NCBI RefSeq assembly: GCF_002216775.1
Contig: NZ_CP022315.1
Coordinates: 3,968,001-4,032,000, forward strand
Direction: 5' to 3'
Length of the DNA stretch: 64,000 nt
From: Virgibacillus phasianinus
GTDB lineage: Bacteria > Bacillota > Bacilli > Bacillales > Amphibacillaceae
The translations under genes and the position numbers were made by a program. Position 1 is the first letter of the stretch. Every line of letters begins with the position of its first letter. Shown piece after piece: positions 16,581 to 25,223 of this stretch. The notes below the pieces were generated by a model. That model was not told where the DNA came from and did no database searches. It saw nothing but the letters and a program-made list of their open reading frames with translations.

Positions 16581-17999
16581 ATGCAACAAACTTTGTCACC
16601 CATAAAAGCTTTTAGTTTATTATTCCTATCTATTGCGGTTGTAATAACCGGAATCGTGATTATCGATGCGCCTACCTCAATTGTACTTATTGCGGCGGGG
16701 ACACTTGTCATTATTTTTTCATTAGTATGGGGGATAAAATGGGATGATATTGAGAAGGATATCCTCGCAAGTCTACATGCCATGTTTAAACCGATTTTAA
16801 TTTTATTGGCAGTTGGGATGTTAATCGGTTCCTGGCTTTTATCAGGGACAATTCCCGTCCTTATTTATTATGGACTCATGATTTTAACACCGGCAATTTT
16901 TCTGTTTGCCGCCGTGTTCATTTGCTCGTTAATGTCAATTATGGCTGGAACTTCATGGGGAACGATTGGAACCGTCGGCGTTGCATTAATGGGAATTTCG
17001 GTAGGCCTCGGAATCCCACCATCCTATACGGCAGGAGCAATTGTTGTTGGCGCAATGTTTGGAGATAAACTTTCTCCACTATCCGATACTACCGTTATGG
17101 CTTCAGCAGTTACCGATGTTCCATTGGTCGAACATATTAAACATATGTTGTACACAACGATTCCTGGTTACATTATTTCCGTTATTCTTTATATCATTCT
17201 CGGTATCCAGTTCAGTGGGCAAGATATAAATAAGGAAAATATCGATGTTATCATGTCTACGCTAAACGAGGCGTTTAATTTGAACTTGATTCTAATACTT
17301 CCTCCATTTATTGTTTTGTTTCTGATCTTCAAACGGAAGCCAACCTTACCTGTTTTTGGTGCAGGGATTTTACTTGGGTGCATGTTGGCTGTATTGTTTC
17401 AGGGAAGTGGGGCATTAGAGGTTGCAAATGCACTGAATGGTGGATTTACGGATAGTACTGGCGTTAAGGTTGTTGACGAAATGTTGCAGCGCGGTGGATT
17501 AAACAGCATGCTTGAAACCACAGCTTTATTAATTGCTGCAGCCTTTTTTGGTGCGCCGCTGCGAACATCTGGTGTCATAACCGTCATCCTTGAAAAAATA
17601 ATAGAAGTTACCGAACAGGGTAAAACAATGATGATGTCCTCACTGACAGTACACGGTCTATTATTTATGATTACGGGCAGTTACTATGTGACCTTTGCAG
17701 TTTTGGGGCCAATGTTGAAGACATTATACGATCAATACGGTTTGCACCGGAAAAACTTATCAAGGACAATGGAGGATACTGGAACGACCCTTTCTCCCCT
17801 CATTCCGTGGGGAGTGACTGGAGCCTTTTGCGCCAGCACCTTGCAAACTCCGGTTTCCCAATATGCTCTTTATGCGCCAATGACCTATCTTGCTATCGTG
17901 TTTGCTATCATTTATATTTTCACAGGATATGGAATTGCGAAAGCTCCTCAATCAGGAAAACAAAATGCCTATAAAGAAAGAAGTTCAAAAAGTATGTAA
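16581..17999 (+). CDS. NhaC-family Na+/H+ (or malate/lactate) antiporter
   Basis: 472 residues. The ATG at 16581 has AGGAGG 7 nt upstream; an earlier in-frame ATG at 16548 has none. About 11-12 membrane segments. Conserved features are MAGTSWGTIGTVGVALMGI, GAMFGDKLSPLSDTTVMA and the late DTGTTLSPLIPWGVTGAF segment, all hallmarks of NhaC. The protein exchanges Na+ for H+ or, as in MleN, couples lactate/malate exchange. It resembles antiporters of halotolerant bacilli. Monocistronic, ending in a clear terminator. Confidence 0.9.
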   Translation: MQQTLSPIKAFSLLFLSIAVVITGIVIIDAPTSIVLIAAGTLVIIFSLVWGIKWDDIEKDILASLHAMFKPILILLAVGMLIGSWLLSGTIPVLIYYGLMILTPAIFLFAAVFICSLMSIMAGTSWGTIGTVGVALMGISVGLGIPPSYTAGAIVVGAMFGDKLSPLSDTTVMASAVTDVPLVEHIKHMLYTTIPGYIISVILYIILGIQFSGQDINKENIDVIMSTLNEAFNLNLILILPPFIVLFLIFKRKPTLPVFGAGILLGCMLAVLFQGSGALEVANALNGGFTDSTGVKVVDEMLQRGGLNSMLETTALLIAAAFFGAPLRTSGVITVILEKIIEVTEQGKTMMMSSLTVHGLLFMITGSYYVTFAVLGPMLKTLYDQYGLHRKNLSRTMEDTGTTLSPLIPWGVTGAFCASTLQTPVSQYALYAPMTYLAIVFAIIYIFTGYGIAKAPQSGKQNAYKERSSKSM

Positions 18000-18017
18000 G
18001 GCAAACTGGATTCAAAT

Positions 18018-18062
18018 AAAAAGACGACTTTTCCCTTCTAAAAGGGAGAAATCGTCTTTTTA
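18018..18062. terminator. Bidirectional terminator between antiporter and deaminase genes
   Basis: AAAAAGACGA...CCCTT / AAGGG...TCGTCTTTTT, a long A/T-flanked stem between two convergent genes. Confidence 0.85.
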
Positions 18063-18087
18063 TTTGGGTAGACTGTGGCTAAACTAT

Positions 18088-19097
18088 TCAATAAATCGGT
18101 GAATCCCAATATTGTGCTAGGCACCATTCTTTGGTTTCTTGGTCGGCAAAGGATGCTTCTACACTAGTTAAATAAATTTGCCGATAATCCTCTTCGCATA
18201 GATTAAATTCTTTGTTAACCAAATGGATTTCTTTTGCCATTGTAGTATCGGATACCGTTCTGTTATCCGTATTGATTGTCACTTTTATTCCATCTTTATG
18301 AAACTTATAAATCGGATGTTCGGAATAATGATGAATAGCTTTTGTTTGGACATTACTTGTTGGGCACATTTCAAGCACTACCTGTCTTTCTTTCACAATC
18401 TTATAGCCTCAGCACAATCTTTAATAAATACTCCATGTCCTACTCTCTCAGCACCCAACAGTTCAACAGCTTCTAGAACGTTTTTTCCAATTCTCGTTTC
18501 ACCAGCATGAATCGTGACCCTATAGCCATATTCTTTAGCCAATGCGATAGGGTCTATGAATCTTTCACAAAAACCTTCTTCCTCCGACGCACAAAGATCA
18601 ATTGCCACCACACCTTTTCCAAGGAACTCTCTCCCCTTTTCAACCACCTCAAAAGCGCTTTCTACAGACATCGTCCTCATGCAAGACAGGATTATATTTC
18701 CCTTTATTTCGTAACGGCTTTCTGCTTCCCTCATTCCCTCTAAAACAGATTGAATAACCTCTTCAACACCAAGACCTTTTAATGTGTGCAGTAATGGAGC
18801 AAATCTAACTTCTAAATAGTTCACATTTTCCCTCGTTGCATCCTCAAATAGCTCAAACGTAATTCTTCTTAAGCTCTCCTTGGACTGCATGACTAAATTC
18901 GGAAGAGAAAATCTTTGTAAATACTCATCAAGGGATTCACATTCTAACGGAGCAATCAGTTCTCTTTTCAACACATCCCTATCAAATGAGGGTAACGGAA
19001 TGCCCTCCTTTTGAGCAATATCGATAATAGTTTCAATCCTCAGGCTTCCATCCAAATGACAATGAAGTTCAATTTTTGGCAATGCTAAAAAGTTCAT
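18088..19097 (-). pseudogene. Adenosine deaminase, single-base frameshift
   Basis: Two overlapping frames together give a ~336-residue adenosine/adenine deaminase. The N-terminal part has the metal ligands in LHCHLDGSLR, AIDLCASEEEG and HAGE; the C-terminal part continues as VKERQVVLEMCPTSNVQTKA and TINTDN (metal-binding Asp). The break lies near 18396: restoring one A in TATAAGATTG rejoins AEAI to KIVKERQ. AGGAGG precedes the ATG at 19097. Either a recent pseudogene or a sequencing indel. Role if intact: deamination of adenosine to inosine in the cytoplasm. Confidence 0.85.
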
Positions 19098-19109
19098 TGT
19101 TGACCTCCT

Positions 19110-19254
19110 GAAAATTTAACTCCGTAGCCAAATCCTCCCACTCCATGATTGAACCCACCATACCTGGTTGGATGATAATTGGCGTACCTTCCCCTTGAAT
19201 CCAGACCCCTAATTTTTTATTGTCAATATCAATTATATTATTAATATGCGTCAC
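19110..19254 (-). pseudogene. Alpha/beta hydrolase, N-terminal stub
   Basis: Reads LGVWIQGEGTPIIIQPGMVG and SIMEWEDLATEL, the first ~45 residues of an alpha/beta hydrolase. It then runs into the ribosome site of the deaminase gene; the rest of the hydrolase is missing. Confidence 0.6.
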
Positions 19255-19285
19255 TCCTTTTGTTAGGAAAAGGCGCCTTTTTCTA

Positions 19286-19471
19286 GACCATCATTCTCAA
19301 TATCTTATTGAACAAGCACCAGTTAAATCTATTATGATTACTAATCGCGATTCCAGCTCTTTTGCATTTTTCTACTATAAATAATTGGCCAAGATGATAA
19401 GCGTTATGTGTCGTTACACTCGCTAATATTTCCCACCATTTGCTATCCACGCGAGCTGGTCCCATGACCAC
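19286..19471 (-). pseudogene. DinB-like protein, C-terminal fragment (partial duplicate)
   Basis: Contains DSKWWEILASVTTHNAYHLGQ, the metal-site end of a DinB-fold protein. About 160 bp here match 28770-28925 closely, including the 3' flank after the stop. The N-terminal two thirds are missing. It is a duplicated piece of the DinB gene at 28811-29286. Confidence 0.75.
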
Positions 19472-19591
19472 AACAACGTTATGAACTGATTCTGATTCTG
19501 ATTCTCTATAAAGGAATGTTACGTACTTGTCACCTGAAAGGCAACAAATATTATAATTACATCAGCAATCTGATATAATGAGATAAAGGCA

Positions 19592-19795
19592 GTGATTCTT
19601 ATTTTAAAACAGCAAAACAATGAATTTAAACGAAAATACGGCTGGGTTGACAAATGGGCCAAGATGACCGGTGAACGAGCCAGAATTGATGCAAAAGTTA
19701 ATAACACATATATTATATACGACAAAAATGGTGTTCTTGTAAAGGAATACCCCAATGGTAAAATTATTCCTTTCCATAACGTTGGTAAATCTTGA
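19592..19795 (+). CDS. Small protein, likely partner (antitoxin?) of the zeta-like protein
   Basis: 67 residues from a GTG at 19592; TATAAT lies at 19574-19579, so the leader would be very short. The product has a basic, helical N-terminal half (EFKRKYGWVDKWAKMTGERAR) and a C-terminal YIIYDKNGVLVKEYPNGK that looks like a beta-hairpin. It overlaps the zeta-like gene by 3 bases (TTGA). The order, a small gene followed by a P-loop kinase with overlap, matches type II toxin-antitoxin pairs. Not recognised by sequence. Confidence 0.5.
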   Translation: MILILKQQNNEFKRKYGWVDKWAKMTGERARIDAKVNNTYIIYDKNGVLVKEYPNGKIIPFHNVGKS

Positions 19796-20399
19796 AGCAC
19801 ACACATCAGCCAATACTCTTTGTGTTTGCAGGCAATAACGGCAGTGGAAAAGCACTATTCGCAATTTGATTATCGACAAAATTGGTGTTGATATTAACAT
19901 AGATGCCGATGCTATTGCACGACGATTGGATCCAGAAAATCCGACTGCAAAAAGGGTTACCGGGGGAAAAGAAGTAATTAAATCAGTTAATCAATATATA
20001 AAAGAAGGTAAAGATTTTTCAATTGAAACAACCCTTGCTGGAAAGAATGCACTTAAACAAATAGCGAAAGCCAAAGAGTATGGTTATGAAGTAACTATGT
20101 TCTACATTGCACTCAATAATCTTAGCAAAAATATTGAAAGGGTTGCAATGAGGGTTAAGAATGGCGGTCATCATATACCAACTGAAGATATTCTCAGAAG
20201 GCATGAAACGTCATTTAAACACCTTTATGAATGTGCACCTATTATCGATAACATTGTTCTGATTGATAATAGTAAAGACGGTGGAGAAATTATACTAGAA
20301 ATAAATGACGGAAAAACAACTTTTAAACTTAATCAGCTCCCCCATTGGGCGTTGCCTTTATATCAGCAATTTCAGAAGAAACCACCAACAAAACTATGA
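19792..20399 (+). pseudogene. Zeta-toxin-like P-loop kinase, frameshifted in the P-loop
   Basis: From a TTG at 19792 the frame reads PILFVFAGNNGSGK and then breaks. One base later it continues as IIDKIGVDINIDADAIARRL through GKDFSIETTLAGK and VKNGGHHIPTEDILRRHE to the TGA at 20399. Restoring one A in GGAAAAGC gives GNNGSGKST, a perfect Walker A. The body matches zeta-toxin-family kinases (IDAD, ETTL and R-x-x-x-GGH motifs) that phosphorylate UDP-GlcNAc-type substrates. As written the protein is inactive; the indel may be real or a sequencing error. Confidence 0.75.
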
Positions 20400-20446
20400 C
20401 CGAACCAATTTTACAAATGGAAAATTGGTTCGGTCATTAAAATTTT
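20397..20446 (+). terminator. Terminator after the zeta-like gene
   Basis: A perfect 16-bp inverted repeat beginning TGACCGAACCAATTTT with an 8-nt loop, followed by TTAAAATTTT. The stem starts at the stop codon. Confidence 0.75.
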
Positions 20447-20456
20447 GGGTTTATCA

Positions 20457-20484
20457 AATGATATTTATTCCAGAAATGCGCCCG
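20457..20484 (+). repeat. Repeat right arm used as target by IS110 copy A
   Basis: TTTATTCCAGAAATGCGCCC followed by G, then the IS begins. This is the right arm of the dispersed repeat. Confidence 0.75.
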
Positions 20485-20550
20485 ATCGTATTATAGGGTC
20501 ATCCAGTCATTTCTGGTTGACCTATTTTTAATAGGTTTTATTCTTGAAGT

Positions 20551-20700
20551 AGTCGGGGTAGAACGTAGGCGCCCGTGGGACACTGATCCCGTCCGCAATA
20601 CTGTTTACCCCCTGCTTGTAGAAACATGTTTGAGGCTGGTTGGGACACGATCCCGTATAACAAGCGAAGCTATGAAACTACAAGTGATATAGGGGCGTAC
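20551..20700 (+). ncRNA. Putative bridge RNA of IS110 copy A
   Basis: Conserved non-coding segment between the left end and the transposase gene, largely identical to 40390-40540. It has two loops of the same design, each with TGGGAC....ATCCCGT in the middle. The first loop carries left guide GCGCCCG (20569-20575), equal to the flank at 20478-20484, and right guide CCGCAAT (20593-20599). The second carries GGCTGGT (20634-20640), equal to the right-end sequence GCTGGT, and TATAA (20656-20660), complementary to TTATA in the left end. This is the layout of target- and donor-binding loops. Confidence 0.7.
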
Positions 20701-20732
20701 CGGCGAATCTAACAAAGGAGTAGTGATCACAT

Positions 20733-21935
20733 ATGGACCCTGTCATTGGCCTGGATATCGCCAAAGGAGAAAGCCAGGTCCAAGCTTTTTTACAACGGAA
20801 AGAATCGTATGGAAAAAGCTTTAAGTTTGAACACCATCTACAAGGGCTTCATACATTTTATCAGTTTTATCAGGAAGTGGAACAGGTTTCCGGACACCCT
20901 CCGGTTGTCATCTTTGAATCTACCGGGCACTATCATGAGCCCGTGCTCCAGTTTCTTGAGGACCACGATATAACCTATTATTTAATCAATCCGGTGGTTT
21001 CTTATGAGGCCAGAAAAACAAGCCTGCGTAAGGTGAAAACGGATAAAATCGATGCCTTCCATCTTGGGGAGTTGTACTACAAAGAAGATTTGGAGGCTTT
21101 CCAAAGAAAAACAGAGCAATACCTGAATCTGCGTCAATTAACCAGACAGCACAGCGCATTAACGGACAGCTATGTAGAGATTAAGTTACAGTTTCAGGCT
21201 GCCCTGGAACAGATTTTTCCGGAATACCATAATGTTTTCAGTAATCTTTGTGGAAAGTTGTCGTTGAAAACCTTACTGCATTATCCGACTTCTGCGGATA
21301 TTCAAGAGGTCTCCCATCATGCGTTGGCCACGGAGATGCGTCAATTCGGTGCAAGACGGTCTGATGCTTGGTTCTTAGACAAAGCAACCCAATTAAAGGT
21401 TGCAGCTGCTCGCAATCCCTTTCGAGGAGCAATCTGTCATGGTCAAGTTCTTAGTCTGCAGATGTACATTCAGATGGTTTTCCAATACCAGGAGCACCTA
21501 TCCAAGCTACAACACGAAATAGATACCCTGGCTCAGAGCTTTGGTGACTACGACTTGATCCGATCAATTCCCGGAATCGGAGAAAAGATTGCGGCAACAA
21601 TCATCTCTGAAATTGGGGGAATGAATCAGTTTGAACGCCCTAAGCAACTGGTCGCCTATGCAGGGTTAGACCCTTCCGTGTTTGAATCAGGTAAATTCAA
21701 AGCCACTATCAATCGCATTACGAAAAGGGGCTCGTCAAGATTACGTCAGGCTCTTTATACAGCTGTACAATGTGGTCTTGCCAAGAGTCGGAATAAGAAA
21801 ATTATCGCCTTTTATGAGCGTAAAAGGAACGAGGGCAAGCCACACAAAGTCGCTGTGATAGCTTGTGCCAATAAACTAATTCACTGGATCCATGCCATGT
21901 TAAAACGACAAGAAGCCTTTGTAGATCAATCGTAA
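20733..21935 (+). CDS. IS110-family transposase (DEDD recombinase), copy A
   Basis: 400 residues, full length. The N-terminal RuvC-like DEDD domain starts VIGLDIAKGESQV, with IFESTGHYHEP and VKTDKIDAFHLGELYY further on. The C-terminal transposase_20 domain has SIPGIGEKIAATIISEIG and AYAGLDPSVFESGKFK, carrying the catalytic Ser region. The ATG at 20733 follows AAAGGAGTAG. About 80 percent identical by eye to the transposase at 40570. Together with the upstream RNA it would catalyse guided integration and excision. Confidence 0.95.
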   Translation: MDPVIGLDIAKGESQVQAFLQRKESYGKSFKFEHHLQGLHTFYQFYQEVEQVSGHPPVVIFESTGHYHEPVLQFLEDHDITYYLINPVVSYEARKTSLRKVKTDKIDAFHLGELYYKEDLEAFQRKTEQYLNLRQLTRQHSALTDSYVEIKLQFQAALEQIFPEYHNVFSNLCGKLSLKTLLHYPTSADIQEVSHHALATEMRQFGARRSDAWFLDKATQLKVAAARNPFRGAICHGQVLSLQMYIQMVFQYQEHLSKLQHEIDTLAQSFGDYDLIRSIPGIGEKIAATIISEIGGMNQFERPKQLVAYAGLDPSVFESGKFKATINRITKRGSSRLRQALYTAVQCGLAKSRNKKIIAFYERKRNEGKPHKVAVIACANKLIHWIHAMLKRQEAFVDQS

Positions 21936-22119
21936 GCACGTATTGAATTCACAATATTCCGATACCTTATCGGTTATGCGGTAAGGTTATTTGGTGTGTT
22001 CAATTTCAGTGTAACATGTTTTTTGAACCTTTTTAACTTTAAATGTTGACAGCTATTAGCTGGTATTATGAAAGATCATAATACAATCTTATTGAGGAAA
22101 AGTACCTGTTAGGTGATTA

Positions 22120-22488
22120 TTATTTGTTTAAAAGAAATTCTTCTGTTTGACCATCCCATTCAACCGTACAAACGATTTGGTTATCTTCTTCAACATTGGT
22201 TTCAGGCCACTCAAATCTCAATACCCCTTCTTCATTTAACTTTCCGTCCCTCGAATTCAGTTCAAAACTAGTTCCACTAACATTGTAATTTACTGAACTA
22301 ACTGATTTACCATCGGAACCATTAAACTTTAGCACAAAGTCCACCTTATCTCCCTTTTCACCTTCATCAGTATTCAACTCAGCTTTCCAATGATCACTTT
22401 CTCCGACAAAACTTTGTGGTTCAGTGCTACAGGCAGACAGTATTGATAACACCAATAAAAAAATAATAACTTTTTTTCTAGACATCAA
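22120..22488 (-). CDS. Small secreted lipoprotein, unknown
   Basis: 122 residues. Signal peptide with lipobox LSAC (Cys at about residue 20), then a hydrophilic domain rich in beta strands ending VEWDGQTEEFLLNK, compatible with an immunoglobulin-like fold. Anchored to the outer face of the membrane. AGGGGGTG precedes the ATG. No family recognised. Alone, between IS110 copy A and a repeat copy. Confidence 0.75.
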   Translation of the reverse strand: MMSRKKVIIFLLVLSILSACSTEPQSFVGESDHWKAELNTDEGEKGDKVDFVLKFNGSDGKSVSSVNYNVSGTSFELNSRDGKLNEEGVLRFEWPETNVEEDNQIVCTVEWDGQTEEFLLNK

Positions 22489-22563
22489 AACACCCCCTAC
22501 TTATAAGAGATGTCCAATTTTTGATTAATATGTTAAAAATAGTGGTTTATGTACATTCCTTCG

Positions 22564-22603
22564 CAATCCGCATCTACTTTAACATAAATATCCAACCGTC
22601 TTT
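22564..22603. repeat. 40-bp segment duplicated from 9936-9975
   Basis: 35 of 40 positions equal the other copy. It again lies directly before a repeat left arm. Confidence 0.6.
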
Positions 22604-22611
22604 GGATAGGA

Positions 22612-22680
22612 TCTTCCACAAAATGGTCTTAATACGAAACTGACGCCAATCCTTATTCAAGGATAGCGCCGTTTGTGGCA
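22612..22680 (+). repeat. Dispersed hairpin repeat
   Basis: CTTCCACAAAATGGTCTTAA on the left; inner palindrome ATCCTTATTCAAGGAT; right arm AGCGCCGTTTG. A second worn right arm (CTTAAGCTAGCGTACCC) follows at 22694-22710. Confidence 0.8.
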
Positions 22681-22914
22681 TAGTATATTAAAGTGCTTAA
22701 GCTAGCGTACCCATTACTTTAAGTATTTATTTTAACAATTTTTTTCAAATAGAAATTTTGTTTAATGATTCCTTAAATTCCTTCCATTTTCGTTCCAGTC
22801 AGCCATCTATCGTTGACAAAGTCTATGTATACAGTTTCTTTATAAGCTTAAAGGAGCAGCTTCATGTTACTCCCTCTTTCTTTATCTTATCTGTAAATAA
22901 TACCAAGACCTGTC

Positions 22915-23382
22915 TTATTTTACCTTTATTGAAAAGGCATAATTTGCAAACATATTATTTTTCTCCCATTCAGCAGAGATATAATAAACATAGACCCCCT
23001 CTTTTTTAGGAGCAACTATTACATTATCCTCATTATCAAGGCGTTTTCTATCTCCTTCATTCTTAAACATTTTAACTATTAAAGTGCCATCACTAGGTGT
23101 TTTGTCAAAATTAAATTTAATTTTTGAATTAGGGAGAACCATAACCGGATCATGATTCATTCCCATAGCGAATGTAGAATCAAAATCATTTTTAGTAACA
23201 CACTTTGTACCTAAAAATGCATCACCGCAAAAGCGTCCCTGAGTTGTTTTTATTTGAGTTCCATCGACGCTTAAGTCTAATCTCGGAGAATCTGGAAGTG
23301 AAAAACTTGTTGAAGGTAATATTATTGCAAGTGCTAATAAAACACCAAGCACAATGATTACAAAACTGGTACCTTTCTTCAT
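22915..23382 (-). CDS. Membrane-anchored extracytoplasmic protein, unknown
   Basis: 155 residues from the ATG at 23382 (AGGGTGG upstream). One N-terminal hydrophobic segment (about 5-25) serves as signal anchor. The outside part has two Cys pairs (FCGDAFLGTKC) that could form a disulphide and several beta-rich stretches (GTLIVKMF, YVYYISAEWE). Function unknown. It is immediately downstream of a small one-helix protein gene, and the two may form a unit. Confidence 0.65.
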   Translation of the reverse strand: MKKGTSFVIIVLGVLLALAIILPSTSFSLPDSPRLDLSVDGTQIKTTQGRFCGDAFLGTKCVTKNDFDSTFAMGMNHDPVMVLPNSKIKFNFDKTPSDGTLIVKMFKNEGDRKRLDNEDNVIVAPKKEGVYVYYISAEWEKNNMFANYAFSIKVK

Positions 23383-23430
23383 GCCACATAACCACCCTTT
23401 TAAACGAGTTATCATAATGGTAGTGCACTT

Positions 23431-23583
23431 TTAATAAACATAGGTGAAATCAAAACCTTCAAAAATACGAATCAATCGTATAATAAATACTGTTAGGATC
23501 AACCCAAAACCAATAAACACTATCAAGCTTTTGTTTTTTACTATCCAATGGCAGCAATGTCTTATTGGTTGCGGTGGTTCCAC
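23431..23583 (-). CDS. 50-residue single-pass membrane protein
   Basis: GTG start at 23583 with GAGGGTAG 7 nt upstream; stop TAA at 23431. The product has a His/Cys-rich N-terminus (PIRHCCHWIVKNK), one transmembrane helix (SLIVFIGFGLILTVFIIRLI) and a short acidic-aromatic tail. It is followed after 48 bp by the 22915-23382 gene. The frame is kept open and the helix is convincing. Confidence 0.55.
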   Translation of the reverse strand: MEPPQPIRHCCHWIVKNKSLIVFIGFGLILTVFIIRLIRIFEGFDFTYVY

Positions 23584-23697
23584 ATTGGACTACCCTCACA
23601 ACCACAATCACATTTACACCTAATATTAAGGAAATTAATTACATTATCATTATTGCGAACCTGTGAAACCATTTTATTTCCATTTATTTTAGGAATG

Positions 23698-23775
23698 ATC
23701 TTCCGCAACCTGGCCCTATTCAAAAGGACAGACGAAATTGGTCGGTTATTCCAGATTTGCGCCCGATTTGGTAAC
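23698..23775 (+). repeat. Dispersed hairpin repeat
   Basis: ATCTTCCGCAACCTGGCCC on the left, GGTTATTCCAGATTTGCGCC on the right. Confidence 0.8.
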
Positions 23776-23811
23776 AGTCATAACTCGTTATCACCATCTT
23801 CCATTCGTAAA

Positions 23812-24222
23812 TTATTTTGGTAATTGAAAATCAAAGTGATTACCAAAACCAGAAGAACAGTCGGTTAAATGGTACTCAACTTTATTTTTGTTTTCTTTGC
23901 TTTCAAGATCAGCACAAGTTGTACTTTTTACCTCTTTATTGGACCCCGCATATTCATCTTGCGAATCATCATAAATATATTTAATGTTTTCACCGTTATA
24001 ATCTAACGTATGAAATATTGGGTCGCCTTCAGTTGTATATCTTACAATGCGCACCTTATTTTCTTCACCATTCTCAACCTTTTCGATAAACTCCCCCAGC
24101 TTATCTAAGTTACTTATTTCTCCATCGTTACTGAACACTACATCACTATCTTTCACCTGTTGGCACGCAACTAACGTTGATGAAAGTGTTATAAATAGAA
24201 ATATTAAAAAAACTCCCTTCAT
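23812..24222 (-). CDS. DUF4362-like lipoprotein
   Basis: 136 residues from the ATG at 24222 (GGGAG 9 nt upstream). Lipobox LVAC near residue 20. The mature part opens with DVVFSNDGEISNLDKLGEFI and contains VRIVRYTTEGDPI and YIYDDSQDEYAG, a pattern I associate with Bacillus lipoproteins of the DUF4362 type. Outer face of the membrane; role unknown. Single-gene unit between two repeats. Confidence 0.7.
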   Translation of the reverse strand: MKGVFLIFLFITLSSTLVACQQVKDSDVVFSNDGEISNLDKLGEFIEKVENGEENKVRIVRYTTEGDPIFHTLDYNGENIKYIYDDSQDEYAGSNKEVKSTTCADLESKENKNKVEYHLTDCSSGFGNHFDFQLPK

Positions 24223-24389
24223 AATTTCAGCTCCCACAGTTTAAGTTTGTTGCTACCGAATTAAACGTGTTACAGCTCTTTTAGTTTCAAATATCGAGTT
24301 CCTAAACAACCCTGGTCGCATTTGTTACATAAATCTAAGAAAAATAAGGGTGTTTTTGCACATCCCCCGAAAAAGGGGAATAAGCGATT

Positions 24390-24458
24390 AATCTTCCGCA
24401 ATCTGGCCCGATTCAGGCGCTGCGTTTATTCAACAACTACGCCCGATTAATGAACAAT
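24390..24458 (+). repeat. Dispersed hairpin repeat
   Basis: CTTCCGCAATCTGGCCCGAT on the left, TTATTCAACAACTACGCCCG on the right, then ATTAATGAAC. The stop of the next minus-strand gene follows within 10 bp. Confidence 0.85.
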
Positions 24459-24460
24459 GA

Positions 24461-24928
24461 CTAAAAGTCTATTTCAAGAATCTGTTTAATATCATTAAAT
24501 AGCTCTTTATGCTTTTCAACGGTTTTTCGGGGTTTTTGCAGGGAATTGAAATCTTTGTAAGGAAATATAAATGTTCCATCGCTTAACACATGAAAGGCGT
24601 ACGGCGCCTTTTTGACAGTTTCCAATTTTTCACCCTTGGAGAAAATGAATGTGTAACTGTTTTGTGATTTCATTTGATCAAAGGCATTCTCGTTACTTGT
24701 TTCCTTTACTTTAAGTCCTTCAACCATTGTTAATATTTTTTTTATTTTTTGTTTGTCTTTAATCATTTTTGTCATTTCTTCAGAAGAAGTATTATTCTCT
24801 ACCTTTTGAATGAATAACTGGCCTGATAAGCCCTTTTCTTTAACTTTTACGACTTCTTCATTTTCGGAACAGGCGCTTAATAAAAATATAACCAATGATA
24901 GACTTAAAATTAAATACCTCCTAATAAT
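24461..24928 (-). CDS. Lipoprotein with non-ATG start, unknown
   Basis: Lipobox LSAC. If the in-frame TTG at 24895 were the start, the signal peptide would be only about 8 residues and lack basic residues. Extending to ATT at 24928 gives IIRRYLILSLSLVIFLLSAC, a normal lipoprotein signal, with GGGGGTG in front. Either ATT is used or the ATG was mutated and the gene is silent. The mature domain (~130 residues) has TYIFSKGEKLETV and FIFPYKDF and is predicted extracytoplasmic. No family recognised. Confidence 0.6.
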   Translation of the reverse strand: MIRRYLILSLSLVIFLLSACSENEEVVKVKEKGLSGQLFIQKVENNTSSEEMTKMIKDKQKIKKILTMVEGLKVKETSNENAFDQMKSQNSYTFIFSKGEKLETVKKAPYAFHVLSDGTFIFPYKDFNSLQKPRKTVEKHKELFNDIKQILEIDF

Positions 24929-25024
24929 GACACCCCCTGTTATTTTAAATGGTCCAAAAGGTCAACGCGAGACACACAAAAATTTTATCAAACACCGAGT
25001 AGAAATTAGATACCAGTTATGTTT

Positions 25025-25106
25025 CGAAATGGTCTTGAACAATATGGCCCTATAAATCAATAATGGATGCAAACCTTATTCCGTTCTCGCGCCCTTTTGT
25101 TGAAGA
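25025..25106 (+). repeat. Dispersed hairpin repeat
   Basis: TTGAACAATATGGCCCTATA on the left; CTTATTCCGTTCTCGCGCCC then TTTTGTTGAAG on the right. Confidence 0.8.
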
Positions 25107-25223
25107 TTGTTAGTGATGTAAGGATACCATCTAATAAATTTTAAAAATTGAAATGTATATATTTTTAAAGCATGATACATTCGAATTGCACCAAACAAAA
25201 ATAACAAAAAAGGAAGTGGCAAA

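Larger units (their letters stand above)
20485..22066 (+). mobile_element. IS110-family insertion sequence, copy A
   Basis: Boundaries come from comparison with copy B at 40322-41897. The shared left end is CGTATTATA after CCCG(A/T)T and the shared right end is ...TTGACAGCTATTAGCTGGT followed by AT. Length is about 1.58 kb, with ~245 bp of non-coding DNA before the transposase. No terminal inverted repeats, as expected for IS110. It is inserted in the right arm of a dispersed repeat. The two copies are clearly diverged at DNA level, so they were not produced by a recent local jump. Confidence 0.85.
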
